Source: Flabesymbios commensalis
Lineage: Eukaryota; Annelida; Polychaeta; Terebellida; Flabelligeridae
Reading direction: 5' to 3'
DNA: 64,000 nucleotides
Assembly (NCBI GenBank): GCA_964017125.1
Contig: OZ024902.1
Location: 105,816,560-105,880,559 of the forward strand
The position numbers and the translations under genes were made by a program. How positions within the stretch are numbered: position 1 is the first letter of the stretch; each line of letters starts with the position of its first letter. Positions 10,908 through 23,407 of this stretch are shown here, piece by piece. Under the pieces are notes generated by a model. The model saw only the letters and a list, made by a program, of their open reading frames with translations. It searched no databases and had not been told where the DNA came from.

Positions 10908-12099
10908 CAAGAGCACACTCGATAATAGCCCGCCGCCGAATTATGATAAAGAAAGTAAAGACGAATGTCATCACGTAAATAACAACCCGAGATATAAATG
11001 GTATGTTAAACCAGCCGCTTTTCAAGTTATAGCGCCCACAAGGTCAAATTATGGACGTAAAATAAATGTGAAAAATCGCAATAAGTCCACCATTTTGATT
11101 TTTTTACCGGCCATTATTGAGCTTGTCCAAGAACTGCTTATTAGTAACATGCATAACAAACTTGAAGAGGATACTTGTGAAAATGTTGAAGTTATCGTGC
11201 CTACAAGGTCAAATTATTGACGTAAAATGAGAAAAATCGCAATAAATCGGCCATTTTGAATTTTTTTTCAGCCATTATTGAACTTGTCCAAGAACTACTT
11301 ATTAGTAACATGCATAACAAATTTGAAGAGGATATGTGAAAAACTTTTCAAGTTATCGCGCCCACAAGGTCAAATTATTGACGTAAAATGAGAAAAATCG
11401 CAATAAATCGGCCATTTTTTTTTTTTTTTCGGCCATTATTGAACTTGTCCAAGAACTACTTATTAGTAGCATGCATAACCAATTTGAAGAGGATATGTAA
11501 AAAACTTTTCAACTTATCGCGCCCACAAGGTCAAATTATTGACGTAAAATGTGAAAAATCGCAATAAATCGGCCATTTTTTTTTTTTTTTCGGCCATTAT
11601 TGAACTTGTCCGAGAACTGGTCATTAGTAACATGCATAACAAATTTGAAAAGGATATGTGAAAAACTTTTCAAGTTATCGCGCCCACAAGGTCAAATTAT
11701 TGACGTAAAATGTGAAAAATCGCAATAAATCGGCCATTTTTTTTTTTTTTTCGGCCATTATTGAACTTGTCCGAGAACTGGTCATTAGTAACATGCATAA
11801 CAAATTTGAAAAGGATACGTGAAAAACTTTTCAAGTTATCGCGCCCACAAGGTCAAATTATTGACGTAAAAGGTGAAAAATCGCAATAAGTCGGCCATTT
11901 TGAATTTTTTTTCAGCCATTATTGAACTTGTCCGAGAAGTGGTCATTAGTAACATGCAAAACAAATTTGGGAAGGAAACATGAAAAACTTTTCCAGTTAT
12001 CGCGCCCACAAGTAAATGTTAACGCCGACGCCGACGCCGACGACGCCGAACTTCAATTGCAATAGCCCACCTTTTTTAATTAAAATTAAAAGGCGGGCT
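10908..12099 (+). mobile_element. Element F: non-autonomous element with six 161 bp tandem units and a 3' hairpin
   Basis: The element starts near GAGCACACTCGATAATAGCC and ends with the hairpin AGCCCACCTTTT / AAAAGGCGGGCT (12064-12099). The 5' AGCCCGCC (10927-10934) is the exact inverse of the terminal GGCGGGCT. In between, a unit recurs with AAGGTCAAATTATTGACGTA anchors at 11041, 11206, 11367, 11528, 11689, 11850 and 12011 (period 161, first 165). A GCCGAC microsatellite lies at 12022-12048. It interrupts family K, so an empty site can be read from the other K units. A single-unit copy sits inverted in an LTV1 intron (63166-63345). A tandem core plus a 3' hairpin and subterminal inverted repeats resembles Helentron-associated (DINE-1/HINE) elements; that assignment is inference. 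Confidence 0.8.
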
Positions 12100-12195
12100 A
12101 AAAATCACTTGCACATCCCCATGTTGCTAGGAATGTAAAGTTGAAATTTCTAAAAAAAATTGAACAGTAGTTTTTGAGTTTTTGCGCCCACAAGA
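12100..12195. repeat. Family K repeat, third block
   Basis: AAAAATCACTTGCACATCCC resumes the K unit interrupted at 10907 and runs to TTTTTGAGTTTTTGCGCCCA. It then changes into unrelated DNA. Confidence 0.75.
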
Positions 12196-13640
12196 AAACG
12201 TGTCGCCGGACACCGGACAGAATCCTGGCGCGACTAAAAACCCCCTTCCCCTACGGTCGGGGGATAAAAAATGAGTGTTGGTTTCCGATTGGTTGTGAAT
12301 ATAAAACATGGTAGGTAGCAATTGTTTTTTTATTTTTTAATATTAAAATTGGTAATTTTTTAACTATTGGCCTATTCAAACATCCTCAACCGTTTTCTGA
12401 TATATGCCGTAAAATCATGTTGTTGGAATTTTTCGAATCTTGGGATGTCGATCTTTCATAATCAAATTTAAAAAAACGCTGAATCCTAGGATGAAACGAA
12501 TTATGTGATGCACGGCTCAAAATTAGAAAATGTGGCCTCAGATTGAAGCACAGATTGACAGACAGGATTGACAGTTTAATGAAAACAAGCGAACAACACT
12601 AACACCACTAAACAACTGGTTTTAATTTGATTTAAATAATGAAACGGTTGCTGATAGACTAAGTACTTTTTTAATGTTGTAAGTCTTTGGCGGCGGAGGT
12701 CTGCAATATTTTATTATTATATATTGGACAGGCATAAAATTTATTGAGTCGCAAAAATCAGCCACATGTGCAAGCATCGGTCAAAAATCAACAGTTTTTT
12801 TTTAGGACTTACAGAAAATATGAACAATACTTCTGTGGAACGTGGAACATAAATTTGCCCTCCTGTTATTAGAGTGAAATATGCGCAAATTAATTCCACA
12901 CCAAATGTTATACTATTATGTAGTATGTAAAATACATCTTTCAGGTTATTGTATTACAGCATACTTATTCCAATATTTCCCTGGTGGCACATCGTCAGCT
13001 TGTTTTTTCATAGTAAACTTCATCACGAACTCTTGACACTCACACTCCAGGGAAATGCATATTTATGACGAAAAAAATTATACTGAAAATGAAAATAAAT
13101 CATTAAGAGCAGCGCAAGTCAATCATGTACTGACAATAGCATTCAACTGAAAATGGTTATTAAATTAAACTAGGCCTGATAAAATAATACAATGTAATAA
13201 TAACGCCTTTAATTCCGTAAATGTTGCAACAAGTGCTTGAAGAGGTAAGGCAAAAAAAATATATATGTTTGTTTCCGATTTGTTGTCATTTTAAGCAGTG
13301 GGTATGGTAGGTAGGAAATTCATTTATTTTATTTTTTATTTTATTTTTTGTCACTTCAACCAATCGGTAGGTAAGCATTTTTTTATTTTACTTCACTTCC
13401 ATGCATGTTTTATCTGTACATTATGTATTATGTATCTGTACATTATGTAACAATTTTTTTGTTTTTTTGACGCTTTTCGACCCCCCTTTCCCTTACATAA
13501 GGTTTTTTAGCTTTACTTTTATTACAGTCAGTAACTCATCCCTTAATAAAAAAAAAAATTCTTTTCTTTTTTTTGAAAATCCATAAAATAAATTTGGTTC
13601 GCACATGTTTTGATAGGGTCGGTCTGAAATCGGGAACAAA
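12196..13640. other. No gene recognised; A/T-rich decayed repeats
   Basis: Long T and A runs predominate. The phrase GTTTCCGATTGGTTGT .. GGTAGGTAG occurs near 12285 and again, modified, near 13270-13315. A 48 bp block at 13203-13250 (TGCAACAAGTGCTTGAAGAG) is an inverted copy of 14537-14585. These are fragments of the family forming the arms described next. Confidence 0.5.
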
Positions 13641-13659
13641 CAATATTTTTTTAGGCCTA

Positions 13660-14690
13660 AGTGGAACAGGCATGCTGTGTCCCCCTTTTGTTAATTTTTT
13701 TGAATCCATCAAAATTTTTCTTATTTCCATGACCCCCTCGTGAACTTGGGAAAAAAAAAATTGGGGCCGGAGGCTAAGCCCAAATTTCTCATTGTTAAGT
13801 GGTAGGTAGATTCAATAAATTTTAAAATTGTCCAATAAAATTATGCTTAGCTTTTTTTCGTAACTGCTGACATGCTAAAAGAAACATTTGACCATATTCC
13901 ACAGTTTCCACCGAACAAGAAAAATGCTGTGCTGGATCAAAATCTGAGCTAATTATAAAAACGTTTAAAAGCTGTGACCATAATTTTTCAAATTCCCGCA
14001 GGGAAACAGAAGCCAAAACATCACCCAGACACTTGAACTTTTTGAAGCAGCTGAATAAAACTACTGAGATGTGCTAGATATTAGGTTTTAAGATACATCA
14101 GGGCACCCAATGAGTGCCCTGCAATGCTGTAACAGAGCAAATATACCACATAACAATCAGAAATTTGGGCATAGCCTCCGGCCCCAGTTTTTTTTCCACG
14201 AGGGGGTCATAGAAGAAGAAAAATTTTGATGGATTCTCATCCTTATAACTAAGAAACTTTTATTTTTACCCTCAGTGCGCCCTATGAGGAAGTGCAGGGC
14301 AGGCAAACAAAACTTCACCCAGGTTTTACCCTGGGCAAACTAGTGCAGCCTTCCCCAGGTATCTTAATTCTTCAAGATTCCCATATTGTTCTGTCCAAAC
14401 GGTCTTTATAATTTCCTAAAACTTCCTCATAGGGCAGTAGACATAGTCTATTTTCTTTCTTTGCATTTTTTTACAAAAATTAAATAAAACGGCACCTGCG
14501 TTAAAAAAATTATCAGAAGGGGCCACAACTTGCCTGTTCCACTTATCTCTTCAAGCACTTGTTGCAACAATTACGGAATTAAAGGGCGAGAGCTGGCACC
14601 ATTTTTCGTTATTGAGAGAAATATAATGATGGGAACCCCTAGAAAAGGTGATAAAAGTGTCATTTAAAAAATATTTTATTGTTAATTCTA
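13660..14690 (-). repeat. Left arm of a long inverted repeat
   Basis: From GTAGGTAGATTCAATAAATT at 13804 to GGTGATAAAAGTGTCATTT at about 14670, this block is the inverse of 17688-18486, with many substitutions. Its own outer part (13660-13800) is an inverted duplicate of 14165-14240, so the locus is nested. On the minus strand, 13822-14016 encodes FEKLWSQLLNVFIISSDFD-type residues that stay in frame in the other arm (LPEFAKLRSQLLDVFIISS). This suggests a decayed protein of unknown function. The outermost GGTAGGTAGATTCAA is repeated at the other arm's end and at 52658. Confidence 0.75.
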
Positions 14691-15183
14691 CAATAATTTT
14701 TTTTGCAGGATTTTCAACCTGCTTTTATTTGCATACAAAGACATAACATAGTATAACAATACAATAATGTCCTACAAAGCCACAATGCAGTATCTGCTAA
14801 CAGATACCGCATCCTTGCCCTGTACAACACAAGCGGATGTTACACAGGACAGACAGACAGACAGACAAATACATTACATTGATACAGCCTTCCCTTCCAA
14901 AAAAAACAGAGCACACTCATCGGCTTGATAGAAATGAACGGGTACAAGTGCCACTTCATAAAGTGGTAAATTCACACTCTCACATCCGCGGAGGAGAAAT
15001 ATTTAATGATAATCAGTGTACAATTATCAGTGTAAATCAGTGTACAAAAAGTGTAAAGGGTAACAATTGCGCCGCTAAACATTTTTGTGATCAATAGAAG
15101 TACCACTAAATTGGATAAACTAGTTTTTTTATAAATGTATGTATATATATATATATATATATCTATATATATATATATATATT
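14691..15183. repeat. Microsatellites and LINE flank
   Basis: Contains a GACA-type run at 14849-14866 and a TA run at about 15138-15182. The TA run directly abuts the 3' end of the L1-like fragment, so it may derive from the LINE's tail. The rest (14691-14840, 14870-15130) shows nothing recognisable. Confidence 0.6.
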
Positions 15184-16445
15184 TGTCATAACTGCTTTAG
15201 AAAACCCAGCTTCGAATGAGTTAAACATAGAAACAAACAATTCAGCAGCACGTGTGGTTAATTTAATAATTCGGGTACAACATCTATATATTTTTCCCAC
15301 TTCTGTATAAATTTATCGTGGGTGTTATACTCTGAGGCACTATAAAACAGGGTTTGTATATATTTAAAAATTTTAAACTTTATAGTTTTGAACGAAATTA
15401 GTCTTCCTTTCTGTTAATGGGTATAAATGGTTGATTGAATTAATACATGTAATATAATTTCTCCAGTAGCAAAGTCGTGGTCAGTACCAAAAATAATGTA
15501 TTCTGGGGAAAAAGTATATCCACATTCACCGTCATGATTAAGCCAAATAGAAAACTCTTCCCACATACATGTATCTGATATTACTTGACATTCTATAATG
15601 ACATGTAATATTGTTTCAACGTCATTCTTACAAAATTGGCATATATCTGTTTGGGATATGCCAATTTTTTTCAAAAAGTTATTAGTTGGTAAAATGTTAT
15701 GGATTAGTTTATATTGAAATACATTTAATTGAACATTATTAACTAGTGCATTTAAAAGACCATCCAAATATATTTAACCAATGTCTATTGTCATATGGCA
15801 AGAGCCTGTCCCATCTTCTCATACATATTGGCTCATAATTTTTAAATTGGGTTAACACATTATATATTGTAATACTGCCGGCTGGGTCTTTAAGTAAGAG
15901 TTTGACTCAATTCAAAATAGGTGGTATTGTTAGCAAGCAAGCATGTATTCTCTATCGCTTTATTATTAATTAGGTCACGCCACGCCTTTTGCAAGTTTTT
16001 TCGCAGCCGAATGTTATCTAAATACATTATTTTATTTAAGTTCCTTCAAATCTAAAAATTTAAAAAAGGTACCTTTTTCCGTTAAAATATCTTTAATAAA
16101 TAATATACCTTGTTTTGCCCAGTTATATATGCACATGCGGCCATCAATAAAATGGTTATTGAACCATAAGGGTTTGTTTACTACTTCATTATAGCATTCA
16201 ATCTTAATTTTATCTATTAGAATGATGTCAGCTACAAAAATATCTTTCCAAAAAGGATTATCTATATACTTAATATGGGTTTGTAAGTAATTACTGTAAA
16301 ATTTCCAATTGTAGCCGCATGTCTCATAGAAGCCACCCCCCCCCCCCCAAACTTTTACAAATTTCAATTTTTTTGACAGAAGTTTCCTAATTGGAAAACC
16401 TCCAATTAAAGCGCAGGGTGATTTTTGAGATTTGTCAAGGATCAA
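15184..16445 (-). mobile_element. L1/Tx1-type LINE, 3'-terminal fragment (C-terminus of ORF2)
   Basis: Minus-strand frames carry an L1-clade ORF2 C-terminus. 16445-16032 has NPFWKDIFVADIILID, NKPLWFNNHFIDGR and NWAKQGILFIKDILTEKG. Next come RLRKNLQKAWRDLINN (about 16010-15960) and FQYKLIHNILPTNNFLKKIG with the zinc-knuckle-like CQFCKNDVETILHVIIEC (15720-15590). Last is KFIQKWEKYIDVVPELLN before the stop near 15262. Known L1/Tx1 proteins end in this order. Several stops and frame changes separate the segments. A poly-C run at 16327-16342 disrupts one of them. Everything upstream (endonuclease, reverse transcriptase) is missing, as in a typical 5'-truncated insertion. Confidence 0.85.
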
Positions 16446-16689
16446 TTTTTTCTAAAGCAGCAAATTATTGGTATCTTGAAAGGACAACAACTAGGTGTTG
16501 ATCAAGATGTGCCGCTAGCCAGCTAACCATGCCAACTGAGCACACGCTACGCTAACCACGCCAACAGAGCACACGGTGTATAAGCCCAGTTCTATAGCTT
16601 TTAACCCTTTACAGACATGAAGCGTTATATTCATGATAAATGTGTGATGATAGGCTGGTAATGTAGCCCTATAAACGCTACAGTTGTTG

Positions 16690-17555
16690 CCATGTTAAAG
16701 GGACATGCCAAGGTCTTAAATCATCAAAATAATGGTGATTTAATTTTGGCTTTCGCGCTCCTAACCGAATACGTCCCACAGCGTGCACAGAATGGACGTG
16801 CATGAATATTGTGGGTCGTATTATGATTGGTATGTCTGAGCCACTTCCGGTTTGAAAAAAATATACTTCCGGGTCAATTGGGAATAGGGAGCATGGGGTA
16901 TTTCAATCTCCTATGTTTATGGGGGAGTTGAGGTTGAGGGTATTTTCGCGCACCGCATTGTGTAACAGCGTGGAGACCCATGTTGCATATATTTTTGATT
17001 TCGTTTGTTTCCAAATGGATTTAGGATTCCTTCCGGCACATGTCTGTTTTTATTTCAACCTGATACAATTATCTGCAAAATTTTTTTAAAAAATGTAATT
17101 TTACTGATTTTGACTTTTAGAAGCCAAAAAAATTGGCATTTTCTGGGACTCAAAATAGAACGGAACTACTTTAATGGCTGATGAAAAAAATATTTTGCCG
17201 CGTAATGACGCGATTTTAGATACGCTGCATTAAAACACCTGTCCGAAAAGTAGATAAAACTTCTAAAAACCTATTAAGAACCAGGGCAAAAAAAAGGTGA
17301 GGTGCGCGAAAATACCCCCTGCGCAAAAATACCCTCCACCACCCTACTAGTCCTGTGGGCTAGTGAAAAAAAAATAGTTTGCCGCGTAATGACGCGATTT
17401 TAGATACGCTGCATTAAAACACCTGTCCGGAAAAAAGATAAAAATTTAAAAAACCTTTTAAGAACCAGGGCAAAAAACTGACGAGGTGCGCAAAAATACC
17501 CCCTGCGCAAAAATACCCTCCACCACCCTACTAGTCCTGTGGGCTAGTGAAAAAA
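16690..17555. repeat. Repeat with GCGCGAAAATACCC words and a 184 bp tandem pair
   Basis: TTGCCGCGTAATGACGCGAT starts at 17195 and at 17379. The two copies run to TAGTCCTGTGGGCTAGTGAA and differ slightly. Each ends with words of the type GTGCGCGAAAATACCCCCTG. The inverse word GAGGGTATTTTCGCGCACC lies at 16938-16956, so the block has a partly mirrored layout. No open frame recognised. Confidence 0.75.
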
Positions 17556-17687
17556 ATCACGAAGTTACACTGCAATAAAAGATATACATGTATTTTTCTC
17601 TGTTTGTTTGTTCTTTTTGCTCACTATTCCTGGTAGAAATGAAGCCATCATTGCAGAATTAAAAAAGTAATTTGCTTTGAATGGCAC

Positions 17688-18486
17688 TTTTATCACCTTT
17701 TCCGGGGGTTCCCATCATTAGATTGCTCGCAATTATGAAAAATGGTGCCAGCTCTCGCCTTTAATTTCATGATAGCTGCAACAAATGCTTGAATAGGTAA
17801 GTGGAACAGGCATGCTGTGGCCCTTTCTGATAATTTTTTTTTACGCAGGTGCTATTTTTTAAATTTTTGTAAAAAAATGCAAAAAATGAAAATGTACTAT
17901 GTCCACTGCCCTATGAGGAAGTTCTGGAGGACATCATTAAGACCGTTTGGACAGAACAATGTTGTAATCTCAAAGAAATGAGATACCTGGGGAAGGCTGC
18001 ACGAGTTTGCCCATGGGTGGTAAAACCTGGGTGAAGTTTTGTTTGCCTACCCTGCACTTCCTCATGGGGCGCACTGAGGGTAAAAATGAAAGTTTCATGG
18101 CTATAAGGTCTATGCCCAAATTTCTGATTGTTATGTGATGTATTTGCTCTGTTACAGTGCGGAGCACTCATTGGGTGCCCTGATGTTTCTTAAAACCTGA
18201 TATATACGGATAGCAGATCTCAGTAGTTTTATTTAGCTGCTTCAAAAAGTTCAAGTGTCTGGGTGATGTTTTGGCTTCGGTATCCCTTCCTGAATTTGCA
18301 AAATTAAGGTCACAGCTTTTGGATGTTTTTATCATTAGCTCAGATTTTGATCTGGCACAGCATTTTTCTTGCTCAGTGAAAACTGTGGAATGTGGTCAAA
18401 TATTTATTTTAGCATGTCGGCAGTTATGAAAAAAGGCTCAGCATTATTTAATTGGACAATTTTAAAATTTATTGAATCTACCTATA
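17688..18486 (+). repeat. Right arm of the long inverted repeat
   Basis: Mirror of 13804-14670. It runs from GGCACTTTTATCACCTTTTC to the outer end AATTTATTGAATCTACCTAT. It has a short conserved plus-strand frame (KCLGDVLASVSLPEFAKL then SSDFDLAQHFSCSVKTVE, about 18255-18430) matching the minus-strand frame of the left arm. The arms enclose the L1 tail and the 16.7-17.5 kb repeat. The whole could be one long-terminal-inverted-repeat element or two adjacent copies in opposite orientation. Confidence 0.7.
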
Positions 18487-18507
18487 TAAAGATACGGAGT
18501 GGGGGTC

Positions 18508-18708
18508 GTGATGAACAGCGAGAGATACGAGAGACACGGGAGAGACGAGAGACACGAGAGAGCGTGGTGATGAAAAGCGAGAGAGCCTAAAAACACGAGA
18601 GAGACTGATGATGAAAAGCGAGACAGACGAAAAAAACGAGAGACACGAGAGAGCCTCAAAAACCCGCAATGATGAACAGCGAGAGAGACAAGAGATACGA
18701 GAGAGCCT
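18508..18708 (+). repeat. Element A left subterminal array
   Basis: Words AGCGAGAGATACGAGAGACA, CGAGAGACACGAGAGAGC and GAGAGACAAGAGATACGAGA occur in three groups. Each group is preceded by GTGATGAACAGCG or GATGATGAAAAGCG. Confidence 0.9.
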
Positions 18709-21235
18709 GAGCCGTATTTTTAAAAAAAATACATTTAATTCTGAGCTTTAGGGCATATAGGCATAGGGTCTAGTCTAATAATAAAATTAATTCCCATGCC
18801 ATGATGCATTTTGTGCGAGCAGTGGTGAGCTGCTATGGGAGATATGGGACATTGTAAAATCAGAATGCACTATGAAATATTAAGGCGATAACATTGACCA
18901 CGTATAGTACATCGTTTAGTTTTTGTTTTTTTGGCTAGCCCTGGAAGCCGTGTGCCCAGGTCTATAGTTCTTATGATATAAATTGGCGCTTATATAACGC
19001 TAAATTGTTGTTCCTCGTTCTTGTTCAAGTGTTTATTTTTCATTAGTTTTACTTTGAAATATATCTGAATGTAACTAACCCTGTCCAATCTTAAGTTTAC
19101 AGGCAAAAAATGGACAGTATACTACATGATGTGACAGTGATCTACATTTATTAGGTGAGTCATAGATGTTGGCTGAAATATATTATGAAGCTGCTGATAT
19201 GTTACACCCGAGTTGCTATCCTTACCTGTCACTCTCGTGGGGTGTGATCGTCACCTGTCACCCATGTCGTCATCGTCGCGCCTTACACCTGTAACGATAG
19301 CAATTTGTAGCTAGTGTGCGCTACTCTTGTCAAATCTGATCGTCACCCCTTGTCAATCGTTGTGCTGTGATCAATGTAATTAATTAAGGTTATTTTTATA
19401 AGCTGGCCACGGATCAACTTCGGTAGACTTGAAAATGAGATTAGAGAACACTTAAATATTTCAGAATTTCAAACAAAATCAAGACGCTAGCTAACTATAT
19501 CTGCCAGTCGTTCAGTCCGCCTATGACATAGAAGGTGCCTCCTTTTGTCGGCCATACATTTGTGCTCATAGCTTTATCTAGCAGCTTGTGATTTTCTTTA
19601 GGAAAATTAATTTAGGTTTCGTTGTGAAAATGAGATTAAAAACATGCTAATTATCACGTGTGCCCAGTGGGAAATGTTAATGATAATACAGTACCCGGTA
19701 GTTTATTGCCAAGGTATGTCATTTATATTTAAATAAAGGTTATTAATGAGATCAATTTTGATAGCAATTGAGACGCTGAGATGTCGTGAAATGACTTTGA
19801 TCGTTAGGTGTCTTTCGTCAGATGCAAGCAACACGCAGTTGCTAAACATGATGAGTGACAACTGTCAACACGTCTAGATCTACCATGTACAGCAGCCCTG
19901 TGATCTTCAATTGCTGTTCACAAAAGGTGTAGAATATACTGCAGACGGTGTGGTGTGATTTCTGTCACCACTTTTGAGCTGCTGTTGTCAATTTAACTTC
20001 ACAGCTTGCAGAAAGCAGACACAATCAATATGAGGTGTGACTCCTGCCACCATATATTTCAGAGATGTGACTCGCATGTTCAGTCGGACTGTTGACACGT
20101 CTGAGGTGCGATTGTCGATTGAAGTTCATGACTACTGGTTGATATAATTATGTTAGAAGGAAATGTATTCATAAACTAGGCATTAAAGAAAAATCGATGG
20201 AACAATATTTTTAGAAAGAGGTTAGGAAAACAGACTCATTCCAAGACTCAGACATTTACTCAACCGTTAGCTGGATAATGATACAAAGACTATTTCGGTA
20301 TACATTTATAAGCTTGGTATAATGATTTTGAAGTAAAGCGAAAATTTTGAAATACCGGTAATGACAAGTCTTTATTTGTAATAGCTACTTAATTCGGGAT
20401 GGTTATCACCCACGTAGTTTATTAGGTGCCACCGGGTTATGGTTTACTAAATTTAAATAGCATCTGGTATCTATTCTTTTGTTACTTGAGTAGAGTAAAT
20501 AACAGCTGAATACTCCCCTTTTACTGTTCATTGCGACTGGGTGGAACTCCATGCCCAAACGATCCAACCCCACCTAAACCGACTGAATACACAACCCACC
20601 AAAAAACATAGTTTTATATGTAAATGCAGATATGTAAATGTTACTCATTTAATTCCAGTCATTTTTGTAAATATTGTATCGATTAGTCCAAAAAATAGGC
20701 CACAAAGACATAGGCTTAAAATTATTTCAAGCTAGAATAATTTTCCAAAGAAAATACCCACATGCAGTGTCTTTATTGTCAGTTTGCTGTTATTTTATAC
20801 ATCGTTATTCCAGTGAGTATTGGTACACTATGAACGCATCTCCTGTTAATTTTTCCCTCTATGAGTGTTGCAAACACATGCTAACACTCCCACCTCAACA
20901 TAAAGTCGTAAATGCAGTTACCAACATTGTATTTATTTGATAGAATGATGTCTGGTTTTATCACATATACCATACAGTACATATGATCATTCACAAAACA
21001 ACCATACTAATATCATAGACCTGATAATAATAAAAATAGTTTATTCGGTTTATATAGTACAGTAACATTCTATAAATCTAGTAATATTGCATGAAAATAA
21101 AGTAATGGTCTACAAAATAGTGGTATACTTGGCCATGGATGGATAGATGTTAAATATACATGGGGACGACGACACGCAGATGCCCCCAATAAATACACCT
21201 TTCTTGGGCCCCCACCTCGCTGGAGAACAGATCTA
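18709..21235. other. Interior of element A; word-repeat block, no gene recognised
   Basis: Between 19190 and 20130 a word of the type GGTGTGAYNNYTGTCACC recurs loosely: GGGGTGTGATCGTCACCTGT at 19238, CTGATCGTCACCCC at 19337, GTGGTGTGATTTCTGTCACC at 19949, AGGTGTGACTCCTGCCACC at 20032. This looks like the subterminal block of another decayed element. 20130-21235 shows nothing recognisable; the frames at 20541-20940 lack familiar motifs. Confidence 0.5.
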
Positions 21236-22516
21236 CCGTATATCCCCGTGTATAATGCGATGTTTTTTCTTAGCTATTCATGTCACAAAAAGACACCTCG
21301 TATTATACATAGATGTAGAATTTAACACAATTTTTTAGTTTCTAGCGGTAAGTTCAGCAGTAAGTTCTCTAGCGGAAGAACGTTTCTTTAAACATAAACC
21401 AGTCAGCGTGTTTGGTAAGCAGGCCTATACACACGATACAACAAGACTGTGCCTTTCCAACTAGTAGCAAACAAGAGACGTTCACCCAATGCTGGTACAT
21501 TGTTGGGCCACAGTCTGCGACGCTGACACAACATTGTACCAGCATTGGGGGAATGTGTCGTGTTTGCTGGGAGCCCCCGTCTCACATTCTCGCCGACGCG
21601 CGTGGCACCTTTGACAACCACGGGCAGATAAATGACGCCGTTAGTCTGCAACCAATTCACACTCCTGACCTGTTCATTTATATTAATAAAGATTTAATTT
21701 AAGATCGCCTTTCATATGGGAGTGTTCTATTGTGTATGACAAATCTGAACATGATATTTTCATATTGGAATGAGAGAATGCGTTGACGAAATATAACAAG
21801 ATATCACTGATTGTATCTCCTATCGCAAATTCTATACATGTAGGCATCAGAATGTCCATATTGCTGGGATACCATTAACGCCTACCGCTGTTGCCGCAGC
21901 TGATAAGGTATTGAGCAAATGGTGGTATCTGTTAGCTGTAGTTCATGGAGCGCTGCTGTGTTATTGCACCCTGACACTTATCAGTGCTTATACAACCAAA
22001 CACCTCTTGTGTCTATACAATGCGGCTAGTCTGCAAATGTTTTACAATCACATTTCATCTTGGAATGTTCTTAGCACAATGATATTAAAATATGGTTTTT
22101 GTAATAAATAAATTAAAATAATATAAATTTATTGGCGAAATATAAATACAGGTATTTTAAAATCTGTGTGTATATATATGTAGCCTATGCAGACCTCAGA
22201 ATGTCTGCCGATCGAGACAGTCCCTTGGAAAATGAAAATACAGTATCTCTGCCCTTTGGTTTTGCAGAGCTGTACTGTTGCCGCTGTTCCCGTCATTGAG
22301 CATCGTCTATGCAGGTGTCAAGGCGCTATTTAGTAGAATAAGATAATATCCATGCCTCACATTTAGATGGCCCGGAACGCTGTCGACTGGGACGCTGCCG
22401 ACATCCAAAATTTGAGGTCATATTATACAAAGGGGTAGACGTTTTCCAGGTCATCCGAGGTCTCAAATCTTAACTCGTATTATACATGGCGTCGCACTAT
22501 ACGCGGGGATATACGG
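21236..22516. mobile_element. Element J: pogo/mariner-like non-autonomous element
   Basis: The left end CCGTATATCCCCGTGTATAA matches the reverse complement of the right end, CCGTATATCCCCGCGTATAG. The match continues for several more bases (TGCGA) and TA flanks both ends (21234-21235 and 22517-22518). A second shared word, CTCGTATTATACAT, lies inside both ends. Length is 1281 bp with no transposase. A CAATG-type MITE (21464-21571) is nested inside. Confidence 0.8.
21464..21571. mobile_element. CCCAGCARACAC-type MITE, copy 1
   Basis: GAGACGTTCACCCAATGCTG ..GTACATTGTTGGGCC is mirrored by AACATTGTACCAGCATTGGG, ending GTCGTGTTTGCTGGG. It is an almost perfect palindrome of about 105 bp, the same family as 53791-53913. 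Confidence 0.75.
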
Positions 22517-22678
22517 TATACATTTCATACATATAGTAAGGATACAAAAGATAAAATAAACTGCCAATCACTTCCTTACAAAGGTTAGTATTTAGCACAT
22601 GACATCACTGAAACCATGTCGTAGTTATATTCATTAAAGTCATATTCCATTCATATGCCGGTTTCTATATTTCTTGTA

Positions 22679-22905
22679 CATTGTGGTGTTAAGCAAGGAT
22701 GTATTTTATCGCCCACATTTTTCGCTTTTTTATGTGAACGACCTAGTTTTAGATATAAAGAATTTGAGTGTGGGAATAAAAGCTGGGAAGCTAAACTTTT
22801 TTACTATATTATGCAGATGACATGTTAATCTTGTTTGCTAGTACTGCTGGTGAACTACACTTACACTTACAGCTCAATGTTTTGAATCAAATGTGTTATA
22901 AAGAA
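22679..22905 (+). pseudogene. LINE reverse-transcriptase fragment (YADD box)
   Basis: Translation in shifting frames gives CGVKQGCILSPTFFAF, then YVNDLVLDIKNLSVGIKAG, then LYYADDMLILFASTAGEL. These are fingers/palm motifs B and C of a non-LTR reverse transcriptase, with catalytic YADD. Two frame changes separate the three pieces. No endonuclease or tail is visible nearby, so this is an internal remnant. The clade cannot be named securely. Confidence 0.8.
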
Positions 22906-23407
22906 TCCAGAGAAAGACCTTTCAGCACTCTGTCAACAGTAGGCCTATGATTAGTCCTTAGCTCTATTTTAAACAAATACGCTCCTATGAGTACACAGAT
23001 AATGGCAGGAAAACTAAAATAAATAGATAGATATTTAGCTGATGTTTTTTTCAGATAAGAACAGACAATCTGCACAGCCTATATGCAACTCTATAAATAC
23101 CATTCTGCATAGAATTCCAACGCCAGCTCTGCCACAATTCACATCAGTAATAACACTTTATGATATTTCTCAAAATATTTTGTCTATAAAATTGAAACTG
23201 TTCATTCCAAATTCCCAGATAAATCCAAGATGAAAGTTTTTAATCGTGCAATGGAAGATTAAATTGAAAATCTTATTTTGGGCTCATGGTCAAAATCATG
23301 TGATCTTGTAGCCTACTGAAAAATTACCTGAACATACTAATAATTTCCATCACGGACATATTCAACGTTTGAATGGAAATTAGTACATTTATTAACTTGA
23401 AATTTTA

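Noticed and set aside
10891-11220. 109-codon plus-strand open frame
   Set aside because: It simply crosses the first 161 bp units of element F; later units do not keep the frame.
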